Below are positions 12,501-24,500 of a stretch of 64,000 bases of DNA, in pieces. The first letter of the stretch is position 1. The number at the start of each line of letters is the position of its first letter. Position numbers and translations under genes: made by a program. Source of the stretch: Haliotis asinina (taxonomy: Eukaryota > Mollusca > Gastropoda > Lepetellida > Haliotidae); NCBI RefSeq assembly GCF_037392515.1, contig NC_090285.1, positions 3,537,501-3,601,500 of the forward strand, in the 5' to 3' direction. A model generated the notes under the pieces. That model did not search any database. It was given only the letters and a program-made list of their open reading frames with translations, and was not told where the DNA came from.

Positions 12501-15500
12501 TTTAACAATCATGAATTCTAAATTTTTTGTTTTGTCACTGTAATTATAAGACTGAGAGAATTGTTTTGTTTTATATTTTAGAAATATATGGCTGTGACAT
12601 GTTCATGCATATTTAAATAAATACTCTGCAAATGATTCATAAGCAAATCCATTTTCTAGCTATCGTATTGACCGAGTTATATTGTCTTTCTTGAGACAGT
12701 ATTCAGTTTTCTGAGGGACTGATGTTGACACCTTTTTTTGCATGGTGTTACTTTCTGAATTCCTTTTGAATGTTTTACACCTCTCGGGCTAGGTGGCTAG
12801 CATTAATTTGTAATGCTGCGTTTTGTGTGTAAAGATGGGACAAGTAATTTCATTGTGGTATTTCATGTTGATATAGGTTTTTATGTACACTACTTTTCAG
12901 TGATGGGGACAGTGTAGGGAACTTATTTGTCGGTATGATGGAGTGATAGGAAATGTCCAAACCCTTTGATGTGTCACCTTGCATGCCAAACAAGTGTTGG
13001 AGTGTCACATGACCTGGTTAGGTGACCAGGCAGAATGCGGAGAAAGGGCCAGGGTAGCCCCTTCCATTGTAACAAAGCCCCAGTGCTGCCAGTCGCAGAG
13101 GGAACAAAGATTACAGTCACAGGATGGGTTAGTGTTTGCTAATCCTGTGTTTTCACTTGGGCTAAAATTGGTGAAAAAGGTGCGACCTTTTGAATTTGTA
13201 TAGGCCATAAATGGCCCCGAGAGGTGTAACTCTAGCCTCCCAGACCAGGAATTGACAGCAGATGGCATAGAAGACACATATAAGGCATATCTGCTTTTGT
13301 GGTTATTTCAAAGATTTATGAAGTCAATTTTCCTGTTGAATTTCAAAACACCACCCTGCACAGTTGTCAGAATGAACAGATGAAGGAAAAAATACAGATA
13401 ATTGTTTTTGCATGTTGACATATTCCTAGCTTCGAAGTAGGCCATTCGTTAATAGCTATTTGATGAGATTGGTTAGTAAACAAATATGTTTTGTGCTTTG
13501 CTGCTGTTATATATTTATTAGAAATCAACAAATTTTACATGAATCTATAGATAAGGCCAGACCAGTTTTATTTCTTTTCGTACAGATCAGCTGGTCACCT
13601 TTTTTTAAGAATACAAAAAAAATAAATTTGTTTGTTTCTGCTTTGTTTTTATTGGTAAAAGATTAAAAGGAAAACAATTTTTGATTGTGTTTTGCTCCAT
13701 ATACTCTTAAACTTTCAAACTTAAAATAGTTTTAATATTTAGAAGAAATATTACTTTGACTTGTGATTTTATTATATTTTATAGGTTTTATTATATTTTA
13801 TATAGGTTTTTTAAGGAGAGAAGCTCATAAAACAAGAAATGAAACTGGTTTGGTCTAATAAAGAGTAGACATTTCAAGGAGGGGTAGCCTAATGATTAAA
13901 GCGTTCGCTCGTCACGCCAAAGACCAGCCAGAATTCGATTCCCCACATTGGTACACTGTGTGAAGCCCCCGTCCTGGTGTCCCCTGCCATGATATTGCTG
14001 GAATATTGCTAAAAGCGGCATAAAACTAAACTCACTCACTCACTCACTCACTCACTCACTCACTCACTCACTCACTCACATTTGAAGGAAGAAGATGCAA
14101 CGTCAGAATTTGAAATTATTAAATGTAGAAGTAAGGGATGACTGTGATGATCAGGTGATGGTCGTGTATTGCAATACAATACCTGCCCTCAATCAGATCC
14201 AGGAAAAGTACACTAACAAAGTGGATTGTCAGAACAAAGGGAAACTGTTGTTCACACATCATTACTGTTACATACAGAATGTCAGGTTTGTTCATTAGAA
14301 AAGGATCTCTGATCAGATAACTGGGCTCTAAATGACGGCTGTATGGCATATGTATGGATGACAAAATATGCATCACATAGCAGAAATATTTTAGAAAACG
14401 TAGCAGATTCACTCCAAAACAATCATGTAACATTGTAGAATTATTTACAAACATATTTACCTGAAAAAGTATTGTTTTTTATATTTTTGGCTTTTTGACC
14501 CGTTTACACATAAGTAGTATTGTTGTGGTGCATATACATGTATGAAACGCAAAACAAGATGACTGATACGCTACTAAATTCCATTCAGTTGCTCTAAATG
14601 TTCTCTGAAGTTTTCCCAATACTCCAATATTGAAGAAATAAAGTGTGCATACTCTTGATGTTGAAAAAATATCTGGAGCCCTGGATACAATTTTCATCTT
14701 GACATTGAGAAGGCCACTGCGCTTTGTCATTCAGTTCAACTTTGTGTTTGAATGACCAGATATTGTAACAAAAATTCTAATGAGGTTTTATAGTCTGATG
14801 TAGGACAATGCTCATGATGTGCTCATTGTGAAGTACATAGACGCGAGGTACCAATGAATTATTTCAGCTCAATTTAGTATCCGCTCAGTTGGAAAATCAA
14901 TCAATGGTGATGTTCCCATGTCTATATCGAGTCCATGGAGAAAATAGACCTCCGTGTCAGATCTAGGTTGGTGACCGCTACTGACACAGATGTAACAGAC
15001 ATGCTTGTCTCACTTTGCCAGTGCGAGGAGCTTAGTATTGATTCTACAACCTTACAGCTACCTACTAAACAAGCCTTATAGTGATGAGAGCACACATTTA
15101 TTTAGATGCACCTACCTTACCTGTGTTATTGGCCTGGCACTTCAGACAATCACATTACTTGAGCTGTGTGCCTGAATTAGGTATGGAAGTCAAGGGTCCT
15201 TGTCACAGTCCTGACAATAAAGATTGCTTCTTCCCTGAAAGCTGAAGGTTGGTAGTTGGATTCCTGGGCATATGGTACATATTGTTTTCCTGCCTGGTAC
15301 TTATTGTTATCCTGACTGATACTTATTGTTATCCTGCCTGGTACTTATTGTTATCCTGCCTGGTACTTATTGTTATCCTGCCTGGTACTTATTGTTATCC
15401 TGCCAGGTACTTATTGGTATCCTGCCTGGTACTTCTTGTTGTCCTGCCTGGTACTTATTGTTATCCTGCCTGGTACTTATTGTTATCCTGCCAGGTACTT

Positions 15501-18500
15501 ATTGGTATCCTGCCTGGTACTTATTGTTATCCTGCCTGGTACTTATTGTTATCCTGCTGGGTACTTATTGTTATCCTGACTGGTACTTATTGTTATCCTG
15601 CCTGGTACTTATTGTTATCCTGCCTGGTACTTATTGTTATCCTGCCTGGTACTTATTGTTATCCTGCCAGGTACTTATTGGTATCCTGCCTGGTACTTCT
15701 TGTTGTCCTGCCTGGTACTTCTTGTTATCCTGCCTGGTACTTATTTTTGCCCTGCGTGGCACTTATGTTATCCTGCCTGGTACTTATTGTTATCCTGCCA
15801 GATACTTATTGTTATCCTGCCAGGTACTTATTGGTATCCTGCCTGGTACTTCTTGTTGTCCTGCCTGGTACTTCTTGTTATCCTGCCTGGTACTTCTTGT
15901 TATCCTGCTGGGTACTTATTGTTATCCTGCCTGGTACTTATTGTTACCCTGCCTGGTACTATTGTTGCCCTGCCTGGTACTTATTGTTATCCTGCCTGGT
16001 ACTTATTGTTGCCCATGCATCAAGACAGATTATTGATTTTCTATGACATAAACAGACTATCATTCATGAATGATAAAATGAAAGAGGCACATATGTCCGT
16101 CAGATCACAGCAGTCAGTGTGTGATAACCAACGATAATTCAGTAAGGAAGTAGCTAAAATAGTCCACCAGATGACCAGGTGGTCCCTGGTCTGGCAACAA
16201 GGAAAGATAGCCATTCATGTGTAAACAGTCTGTCAGGAATGAGGACCACCATCCAGTTCCTAACCTTTTTTGGATTTTGCAGTTTCAAGCTCAGCTAATT
16301 ATAGGCAAGACATCAACACAAAGTCACCAAAAATGAGACCCTTAATGCCAGTATATATAGCAGGTGGAGAGGCCAGTAGGAGCAGATCTGCCAAATTCCT
16401 GTGTATAGGTTCACACACACCTTCTTGCCTGGTACTTATTGTTATCCTGACTGATACTTAGCTTCGTTTTATTTGTTGTTAACTCAGCGCATCTCTTCTG
16501 TAGGGTCAAAGTTACTCAAACTGAATAAATCTGTGGATTGGGTGTCATGGCCGACATGGGTATTTCTTGTATGAACCACTAGTTGGTTTGAGAACTTATT
16601 ACATATGTGATATGGTATAACAAATTAACTATTGTCACATGACAGAATCAAGGAGTTCTAAGATACTTTTTGAGGCTTAAATTTTAAAGTCTGATTCCTT
16701 TTGTTGAAGTGCTGTTACCGTTTATTGAATTTAGATGTGTCATTTTCAAGACAAGTATTTTTCCAAATCTTAGGAATCCAGGGTAATGTTACTGTTACGG
16801 AGTAATGAACTCTTTGATATTTTGATGTGTTCACATATAGTGCTGAATAAGATCAAGGACATTCCTTGAAAGGCAATCACAAGATATCTCCTATAGCTGA
16901 TTGAGTATCAGTGCTCACCCTATCACCCACAAGCCCATGTGATCCTGCTCAGTCACATCCCATATGCCATGATCAGTGTTGCTGATTGTAGAAATAACAA
17001 AAACTCTTTCAGTTAATTTATCTTATTTCTAGAAAACAACTATTTAATCAGAACATTTGGACCATGAATTCCTTGCACCCATGTTATGAACATCACAGTA
17101 GAGCGGGTTGAAATATTCTTTCATCTAAATGTAAATTTACACTGAACCACATACCATGTTTAGGGATGGTATTGCATAGAGAAGAGCTTAATTTATGTAA
17201 GTTTGTATTGATAAACAGGGCGGTGGGGGGAGTGATATTAAATATTTCTTGATTCATTAGATCTTTGAATAGTTTTTCAAAACAATCGAAATAGTTAATG
17301 ACGTTTTGATTTCCTTTTTTATCATATGAGTTGTGATAAGGAGAGGACTAAGATTGAGGGTACAATGAAGCTCTCGCATGTCTTGACAGGGTTCACAGGA
17401 CCTGGCTGTTTACACATGGCTGAAGAGTGTAGCTTCTCCACATTGCCTAATGAACATAAGAGGCCTGGGCAATGGGAATCCCCAGCTGGTGATTATTAAA
17501 ATTCGCAGCATACTTATCCCAAATTGGCCATGCGAGTCATGACCGGACTAAAATTAGCAGGATGGGCTCCGACATTGAGAAAGTTTCTCTCCATGTGGCA
17601 GGTTCCGCTGCACATTCACAGCTTTCATCTTGCATCCACGAAATGAAAGATAGGCTGGTAATTCTCCTGGTGGACTATGAACATGCTAAACAATGTTGAA
17701 CTGGATGGGTCTGCTTTCACCAGAACGCTGCTGCAACGTGCAGTTGCTTTAATGTTGGCAGTTTATTGAAGAAGAAACCATCTTGTTACATGGGGAATTC
17801 CTAGTATTATGTTGTTTGATGTTGCTTGGTTTAATATTTGCCTTTTGTAAAGAATATGATTAATGTTGGTTATGTTGTGTTACCAGATCACTGCAATTTG
17901 CTGTTCAGTTACCTCCCTTATATGTTACAGAGTTTGCTGTTTTGCAATCTCATAAGTCCACATGACTAAACATGTTAAATGCAAAATTAAACACCACCCA
18001 CTCATAAATATTTGTAATGCAGCACAGCTTGAGCCCTGTTGTCTCAATGTTACATTCCAAACTGTGTTTTTCCTGTCCAGATAAACACACTGTGTAAGTA
18101 GACAGTAACCAACAAATATTACTCATCAACATTTTCAAAACGAATAGAAACGTGTAATCATGTCGTAGAAACTACTCACAAAGTAGTTATTTGGTCCCTG
18201 CTTTTTTAATTTGTATAAATAATTGTAGATAACAAAATGGGTGACATTGTGCTGTTGTCCTGCAATACATGCCCTGCCTGCCCTCTTTATGAGAAAACAG
18301 TAGTTGTCTGGTAGGTGTGGTCTGCTTATTTTGAGGTCTGTGAAAACTGCACAAAAATAGTGCTTGGTTAGCCTTGCTGAAATAATATTGATTATTTAAT
18401 GATTTATGTGATTATCATGCTTAGTTTGATAACTTTCTGACAACGATGAGATAGGACATAAGCATGAGATTCGGAAACAGATTTCTTTCTAGTACAGCAA

Positions 18501-21500
18501 CTTTGGAAAAGCAAATGGGTCCTGCAAGGAACAAGAATCCACAATTTGAATAATGATATATGAGAAGACAAGGACATGACATGAAGTGTGTTTTATTGAC
18601 TTAAAGTGGCCGTATTTCCACAGCATAAGCCATCTGATGTGAAATATAAATAACTTCAAATTGAGTCCAGAATCGATTAGCTCCTTTATAGGTCATCATT
18701 GAAGTCAAATAGGCTCTGAATGGACAATTGCACCAATGATTGTAACAATACTCCAACAAGCTCTTTCTTCAAAATCTATTCAAGTAAATAGTCAATATCA
18801 CATAAGTACTGGCTTGTGACCTAAGGTGTAATGAAACCAACATGTGTTGGCACCAGTGCCATTGTTGACTTTATAGGGATCAATGACCTGTGCTCCCCTT
18901 CCTGTGTCTGCCAGATGCACTTCTCCCTTCTCGCCCTTGCTATATCATCTCAGACTCCATCCAAACAAAGATGTTCTACAGTGCTGACTCCACTGCTATA
19001 TTACTGGCCATGTTTGTAGACTGGACTAGACAAACAGGAAGCAGACAGCGCACATTTTGTGCGTATTTGGTCCCAGCTTTGTCGCCATATGTCAATGCTG
19101 TATGTTGCTCTGCTGTGTCATCTGCAACTCATCCCTGTCAAAACACCTGCTGCAGCCTCAGATGACCGGACACATTTACTCTAAAATGGTTGTTCAATTT
19201 TTTTACTAAGAAGCAATAATACTGCTTACCTGGTATATGTGTGTTCTGATTCTGCTTGGCTGAACAGACATGTCGATTGACATACCGTAAGACATGCAGA
19301 GAACTGTGCTGCAAATGTACACCTCCAAATGTTAATTTTGACAATTATCATACAATTAGGGCCACAATGTACTGTCCTACCACAGATGATGTCGATTTTG
19401 GTAACAGAGGGTAAACAAATGTTTATGAGTCATTTCACATGACTGTTTTCCTTTGATGTTAATGAAACAATCTTGTGAGGGGATAAAATGCTTGGAGTTA
19501 CAGTCAGCAATTCGGTTTCTTGTACGTGAGAAAAAGAATGATGAATACTGCCACAGTTAGCCATATTTCAGCTCCTTCAAAGTAGGTGTTGTATACGAGT
19601 CCAAACTAAGCTGATAAATGGCAATCAATTGTGGAAAAAGCAAAAACATTTTCAGGATTTTCTTAAATTCATGATATTTTGATATTTAATTTTCATCAAA
19701 CATGTTAATATGAATTTTAAACCTCTTCTTTTTTATTGCTCCTGTTTTCATTGATATGTACATAATGTCTACACAGCTGTATTATTTAATACTCAAATGG
19801 CATTACTTGGAACTGTTTACATTCCAAATTCCAAATTTCTACTGTCAATCAACTCATATTAAATATCGGCCTCTGATAAGGTCCAGATATACCAAAGTAA
19901 ATGTGAGGTGTTTCCACTTGGATTTATTCAACTCTGTATTTTTTATTGCAGTGCAGTGTCTTAAATTTGAATGGTCGTAGGTTCATCAATGCACCATTCA
20001 TGGATTGAATCCCAGGGGCATGATCAGTGTTGAGCAGTGAAAGAATCCAGCCAGTTGATGCTGTCAGCAGCCCAGAATCACTATTGCCCATACTCTGTCT
20101 GGGAATAATTATACCACTTACAATTATCGGAAAGGTTTTAATTCAGGGATCTGTTCATTGTAGCTCGGGGCAAAACAATTCATTCATATACCAATGCTGT
20201 CGTCTGCTCGACCATACACAATACAGACAATTCCCAGTTGAATCCTAAATTTGATGGAAAATGATATTCATTGAAACATATCACACAACCAGTGCATACG
20301 CACTAGATTAATAATGGTCAAATACTTCACTCACAGGCTACTGTTTGTACATGTGTGTGCAGTTATGTATGTGTGCATGCACACTTGTATTGAGTGTGCA
20401 TTTACACACACAGGTAGCATTGTCTAAGAACTATAGCATCTAAAGGTAATATAAATGTAAATTTGTGTTCAGTAAAAGATGCTTGTAAGTACCCTCAAGG
20501 GTATTTTATGTGCAGAACATAAAGGCAAAGGTAGGCTTTTCGCAAGCATCAACTTGTTATTGTGATACATGTCAGACATCTTAATTACTAGCAGTAGAAC
20601 AAACATTGCTCAAATTTACCATGTCATGTGAAGCAAACTTTGTTGTCAATGTTTGATGACTGACATTGCATGAAAGAGGCATTTTCAGACCTATGTTCAG
20701 ATCCTCATTCAGAGGCGTGTTCAGATCTGCGTTCAGAGCCATGTTCAGATCTGCGTTCAGTGTGTGCTTGGTTGTGTACTCATGTGCTGGTGTCTTGGTT
20801 GGAATATTGACTTTCTGTCATCACTTTTGTTGTCAATATGAATATATGACAAAGTCCAACCTACTTCATTTCAACCTAAATATTGTTTTTCATCTTCAAC
20901 ATATTGACTTTCATTTGGCGTTGTCACTATGTTTTTTTCACACAAACCATTACAAACTTATTACAGTTTAAACAAGAAATCAGTGGCCTATGACCTCATG
21001 TTTCTCATATGCATCAAATAGTTAATGCCCGAAACAGTCTCTACTGATACAGCCATCATGTTATCGGCCATCCTAGATTTTTGTGTTAGTGTATGGACGC
21101 ATATCAACCAATGGGTTTTTTTCACCCAAATGAAAATATTGCCAGACTTCAGGTGAGTGAGTTAGTTAGTGAGTGAGTGAGTGAGTGAGGTTTCATGTTT
21201 CAGCAAAATGTCCACTAATCACAGCAAAGAACTCCAGAAATAGGCTACACTGTACCAGTTAGTGAATCTGTGTCTTCAACATAAAGAGTGAATGCTTACA
21301 ACCTGACTATTTGTACTGAACCCCTCCAGAACTTACCAAGAGATTGTCATGTCTCCTGGCTTAGTAAAACAGTATTCAAATTCCAAATTGTACGGAATAT
21401 GAGACAGAACTAATGATCAGAAAGCAGCAGAAAGATTGAACATGTTCGAATGGGAATACCGGCCATATTTCACCGAGGCTTGTAAATGTCAGGAGCCATG

Positions 21501-24500
21501 CCTAATACTAATGAACAAACCCCTCTGCGTGTTGAAGACCTTCATTAAATCAGGTATACCAGATACAGGCAGGCAGTGTGTGGAGGATAGCTCATTTTAC
21601 AGACTCCTTCGTAGCCACAGCTATTATCCTCAAAACTAATATCTTCACAGTGTGGTTATTCTTTATTATTCTTGTATTACTACATTCTTTGGAAGTCCAA
21701 ATCATTTCACAAAATGGTATATGCAAGATGGAGAAACATTTATGAATTTATTCATCGAAGCATAAATGTTCCTTTCATACTGAAACACATTATGTTAAAA
21801 AATATATCTAAGCTGAAAAGTAATTTTTTTTTTGCATGACAGGTCATGCGCGTACAAATGTTGTTCCAATAAAAAGACAGTTACCTTTTTTCACTTCTTG
21901 AATCTTCTCACTCGTTAAATCTTGTTCTTCAGTGGTAAGATGTAAAATAAAGAAGTCAAACAATGAGAATATGACCCCTGTAATATCCTCATTATGGCTG
22001 ACTGTCCCCAGGTCTAGTGGATAGTGTGTTAGCCTGGCAGGTGGAACGTCCGTGTTTAGATCCCAAGTCACATGATACACTCAGATATGAGCACTTGTTG
22101 TTGCTGAGGTAGACTTGTGGTTAGGACATTTGCTCATCATGCTTATCACCTAGATTCGATTCCTTACTTGTGTTCCCTGCCATGATATTACTGAAATATT
22201 GCAGAAAAACAGCATACAACTAAATTCACTGGCTCACTCGCTCACTCCCTCAATCAGTCAATTACCACTCAACTCGCACTCACTCATTAGCCACTAACTC
22301 AATCACTCACTCAATCATCACTCAATCATCACTCCTTCACTCACCTCTCACTCACCACTCACTCCCTCACTCACTCATTCACTCTCGTTCACTCACTCAC
22401 TCAATCACTTGCCGATGAATCCGACATAAATCTGGACTACTGCATGATGCCTTATCCCATCCTTCATCTTTTAGACCTCCTTCTACACCCACTCACACAT
22501 ACATCATGGTGGAAGTGCCATAACCTTGAATGTTACATTTAATCTTATATCACCTCACCTCTTCCCACATTAAACACATATTATCTTTTCATTAGGTGGA
22601 TGATTAGGTAGCCTAGTAGTTAAAGCGTTTGCTTGTCACACCAAAGATCCGGGTTCCATTTCTGTGTATTGCTGGAACATTGCCAGAAACGGCGTAAAAC
22701 CACAATCACTCTTTCATCATCAGTATTGTAATTAATACCATTTCGAATTTTCTGCACAAACATTGCAAATATTTTGTTGAACAAACCAACATGTGGATAT
22801 AGTAAATGTGTGAGTTGTGTTCAGAACTCGTCAAAGCTTGAACATCATAACGTAATTGTGTCAGTGGTCAGCAGTGGCGCATGAAGGCGACAGTCCCCAT
22901 CGATCCAGTAAGTCATCTATATATGTTTATACAAATAACAGCCCTTTGGATGATGGATATGTGCCAAGTAGGAAAGAATGTCAAGTGTCAGTTATGCAGA
23001 GTTGAGACATGTCAAGGGAGACAAGTTAATCCCTAGCTCGTCAACTGAAGTAATTACACCTGTTGTTCCCCCGTACAGGTCATTGAGGAGATGTTTTAGG
23101 TAAATAATGATAATCTGTACTAGCTGCTGCAATGCTAGTCTGTCTCACAGTCCCTCAACCACATTATTTTCCCATCTTCCAAGCCCTCTCTGCAGTGCTG
23201 AGGCCTTAAATGAAGCAAATCTAGATTTCCTCAGGTTCTGAATCTCTGGCCTCCCTGGAGCTCCTTTTCAATTTTTATGGGGTAGTTTGTTACTATCATG
23301 ATTATATATATTAAGAGACTAAGCATCAGTCAACTCCATCGCTGGTTCACATTTTTCCTCTTTTTTTTTTGTGCATGTTTGAAATACAATAAAATCTGGC
23401 AGAACGACAGACAGATGTCATGTGTAGTATTTTAGTATTTTTGGGTTTTTTTTCTCATAGAATTCATATCATTGCCGTAATGTGAATTTATCATTTTTTG
23501 TAGATGGATTGAACAAAGTAATTTTGTTCTTGTTATAAAAGTTCAGAACGTTCATTTAAATAAAGTACAGAACATTGCTGCAATTAAATAAAGCCTCAAA
23601 ACTTTGGTCTGTTTTGAAAATAGTCTCTGAACACTAGTCACCTTTCTTTGTTACTAATTGCCTGTCTTCATTACTAGTCCTGGTCAGAAGAGGCAGACCT
23701 GCCGACAGTCTACATTTTCTGTCTGTTATATTCATTTCCAATTTGTGGGAATTTTGAAGAACTGGAAAAAGGTTCAGGATTCAGCTCCAAAAGCCATTGA
23801 GTGCCAGTATGTTTGGATTTTTACTTGTCTTCAACTCAGTTTAGTAAGCATGGGTCAGTAGACATGCAGGATTATAGGAACAACCGTTGTGAATGAATTA
23901 CCTATATTTTATCAGTTTAATGGAAACTGTGTCTTTTGTCAGCTCTGATCAGGCCTCATCAGCAAAGGTACCAGTCTCATTATTTCAGCCGGACTTGCCA
24001 GGTCCCCTCCATTACACCGCCAAGGGTTTGTGATTGTCATTCCATGTTGAATCCACATTGACATGTTCATCATACAATAGAATTAATTTGTTGGGATCTT
24101 GTTTTGTTAAACAACACTGTATTGATTTCATCACTTGACTACTCAAATGTAGTCGCTGGTGTATAGATTATTTTTATTAGTGTATCAAGACATAAGAGGA
24201 AATAGACTAATAAATAATCTCAGGTACTGGTTTAACATGTACACAAAAACGTGTTAACTAAATATGATGTAATTTGCAGAAACATTGTGTTTTAATGGCC
24301 TGATTGATTGTTTAAATGCCTGCTTGCTTTTTCTTTTCTTTTTTTTCTCTTTTTTTTTTTTGTGTGTGTGAAAGAGAGAGATATTTCATTTTTAATGTAT
24401 GAAGAACTCAGATGGGCACATCCATAACAGAGGACAAACTGGCCTTCAGTATTGTTGGTTTGTTCTTTAATACTACACTGAGTAATATTCCAGCTATATA

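Noticed and set aside
13881-14079. Functional tRNA gene
   Set aside because: Only A- and B-box remnants are present; no cloverleaf with paired acceptor stem, and the sequence is one of many SINE copies.
15263-16012. CRISPR-like repeat arrays
   Set aside because: Units are contiguous with no unique spacers, and the genome is eukaryotic.
15249-16137. 265-codon and parallel open frames on + over the 22-bp array
   Set aside because: All three frames are open because the 22-bp unit has no stop; no sign of a real gene structure.
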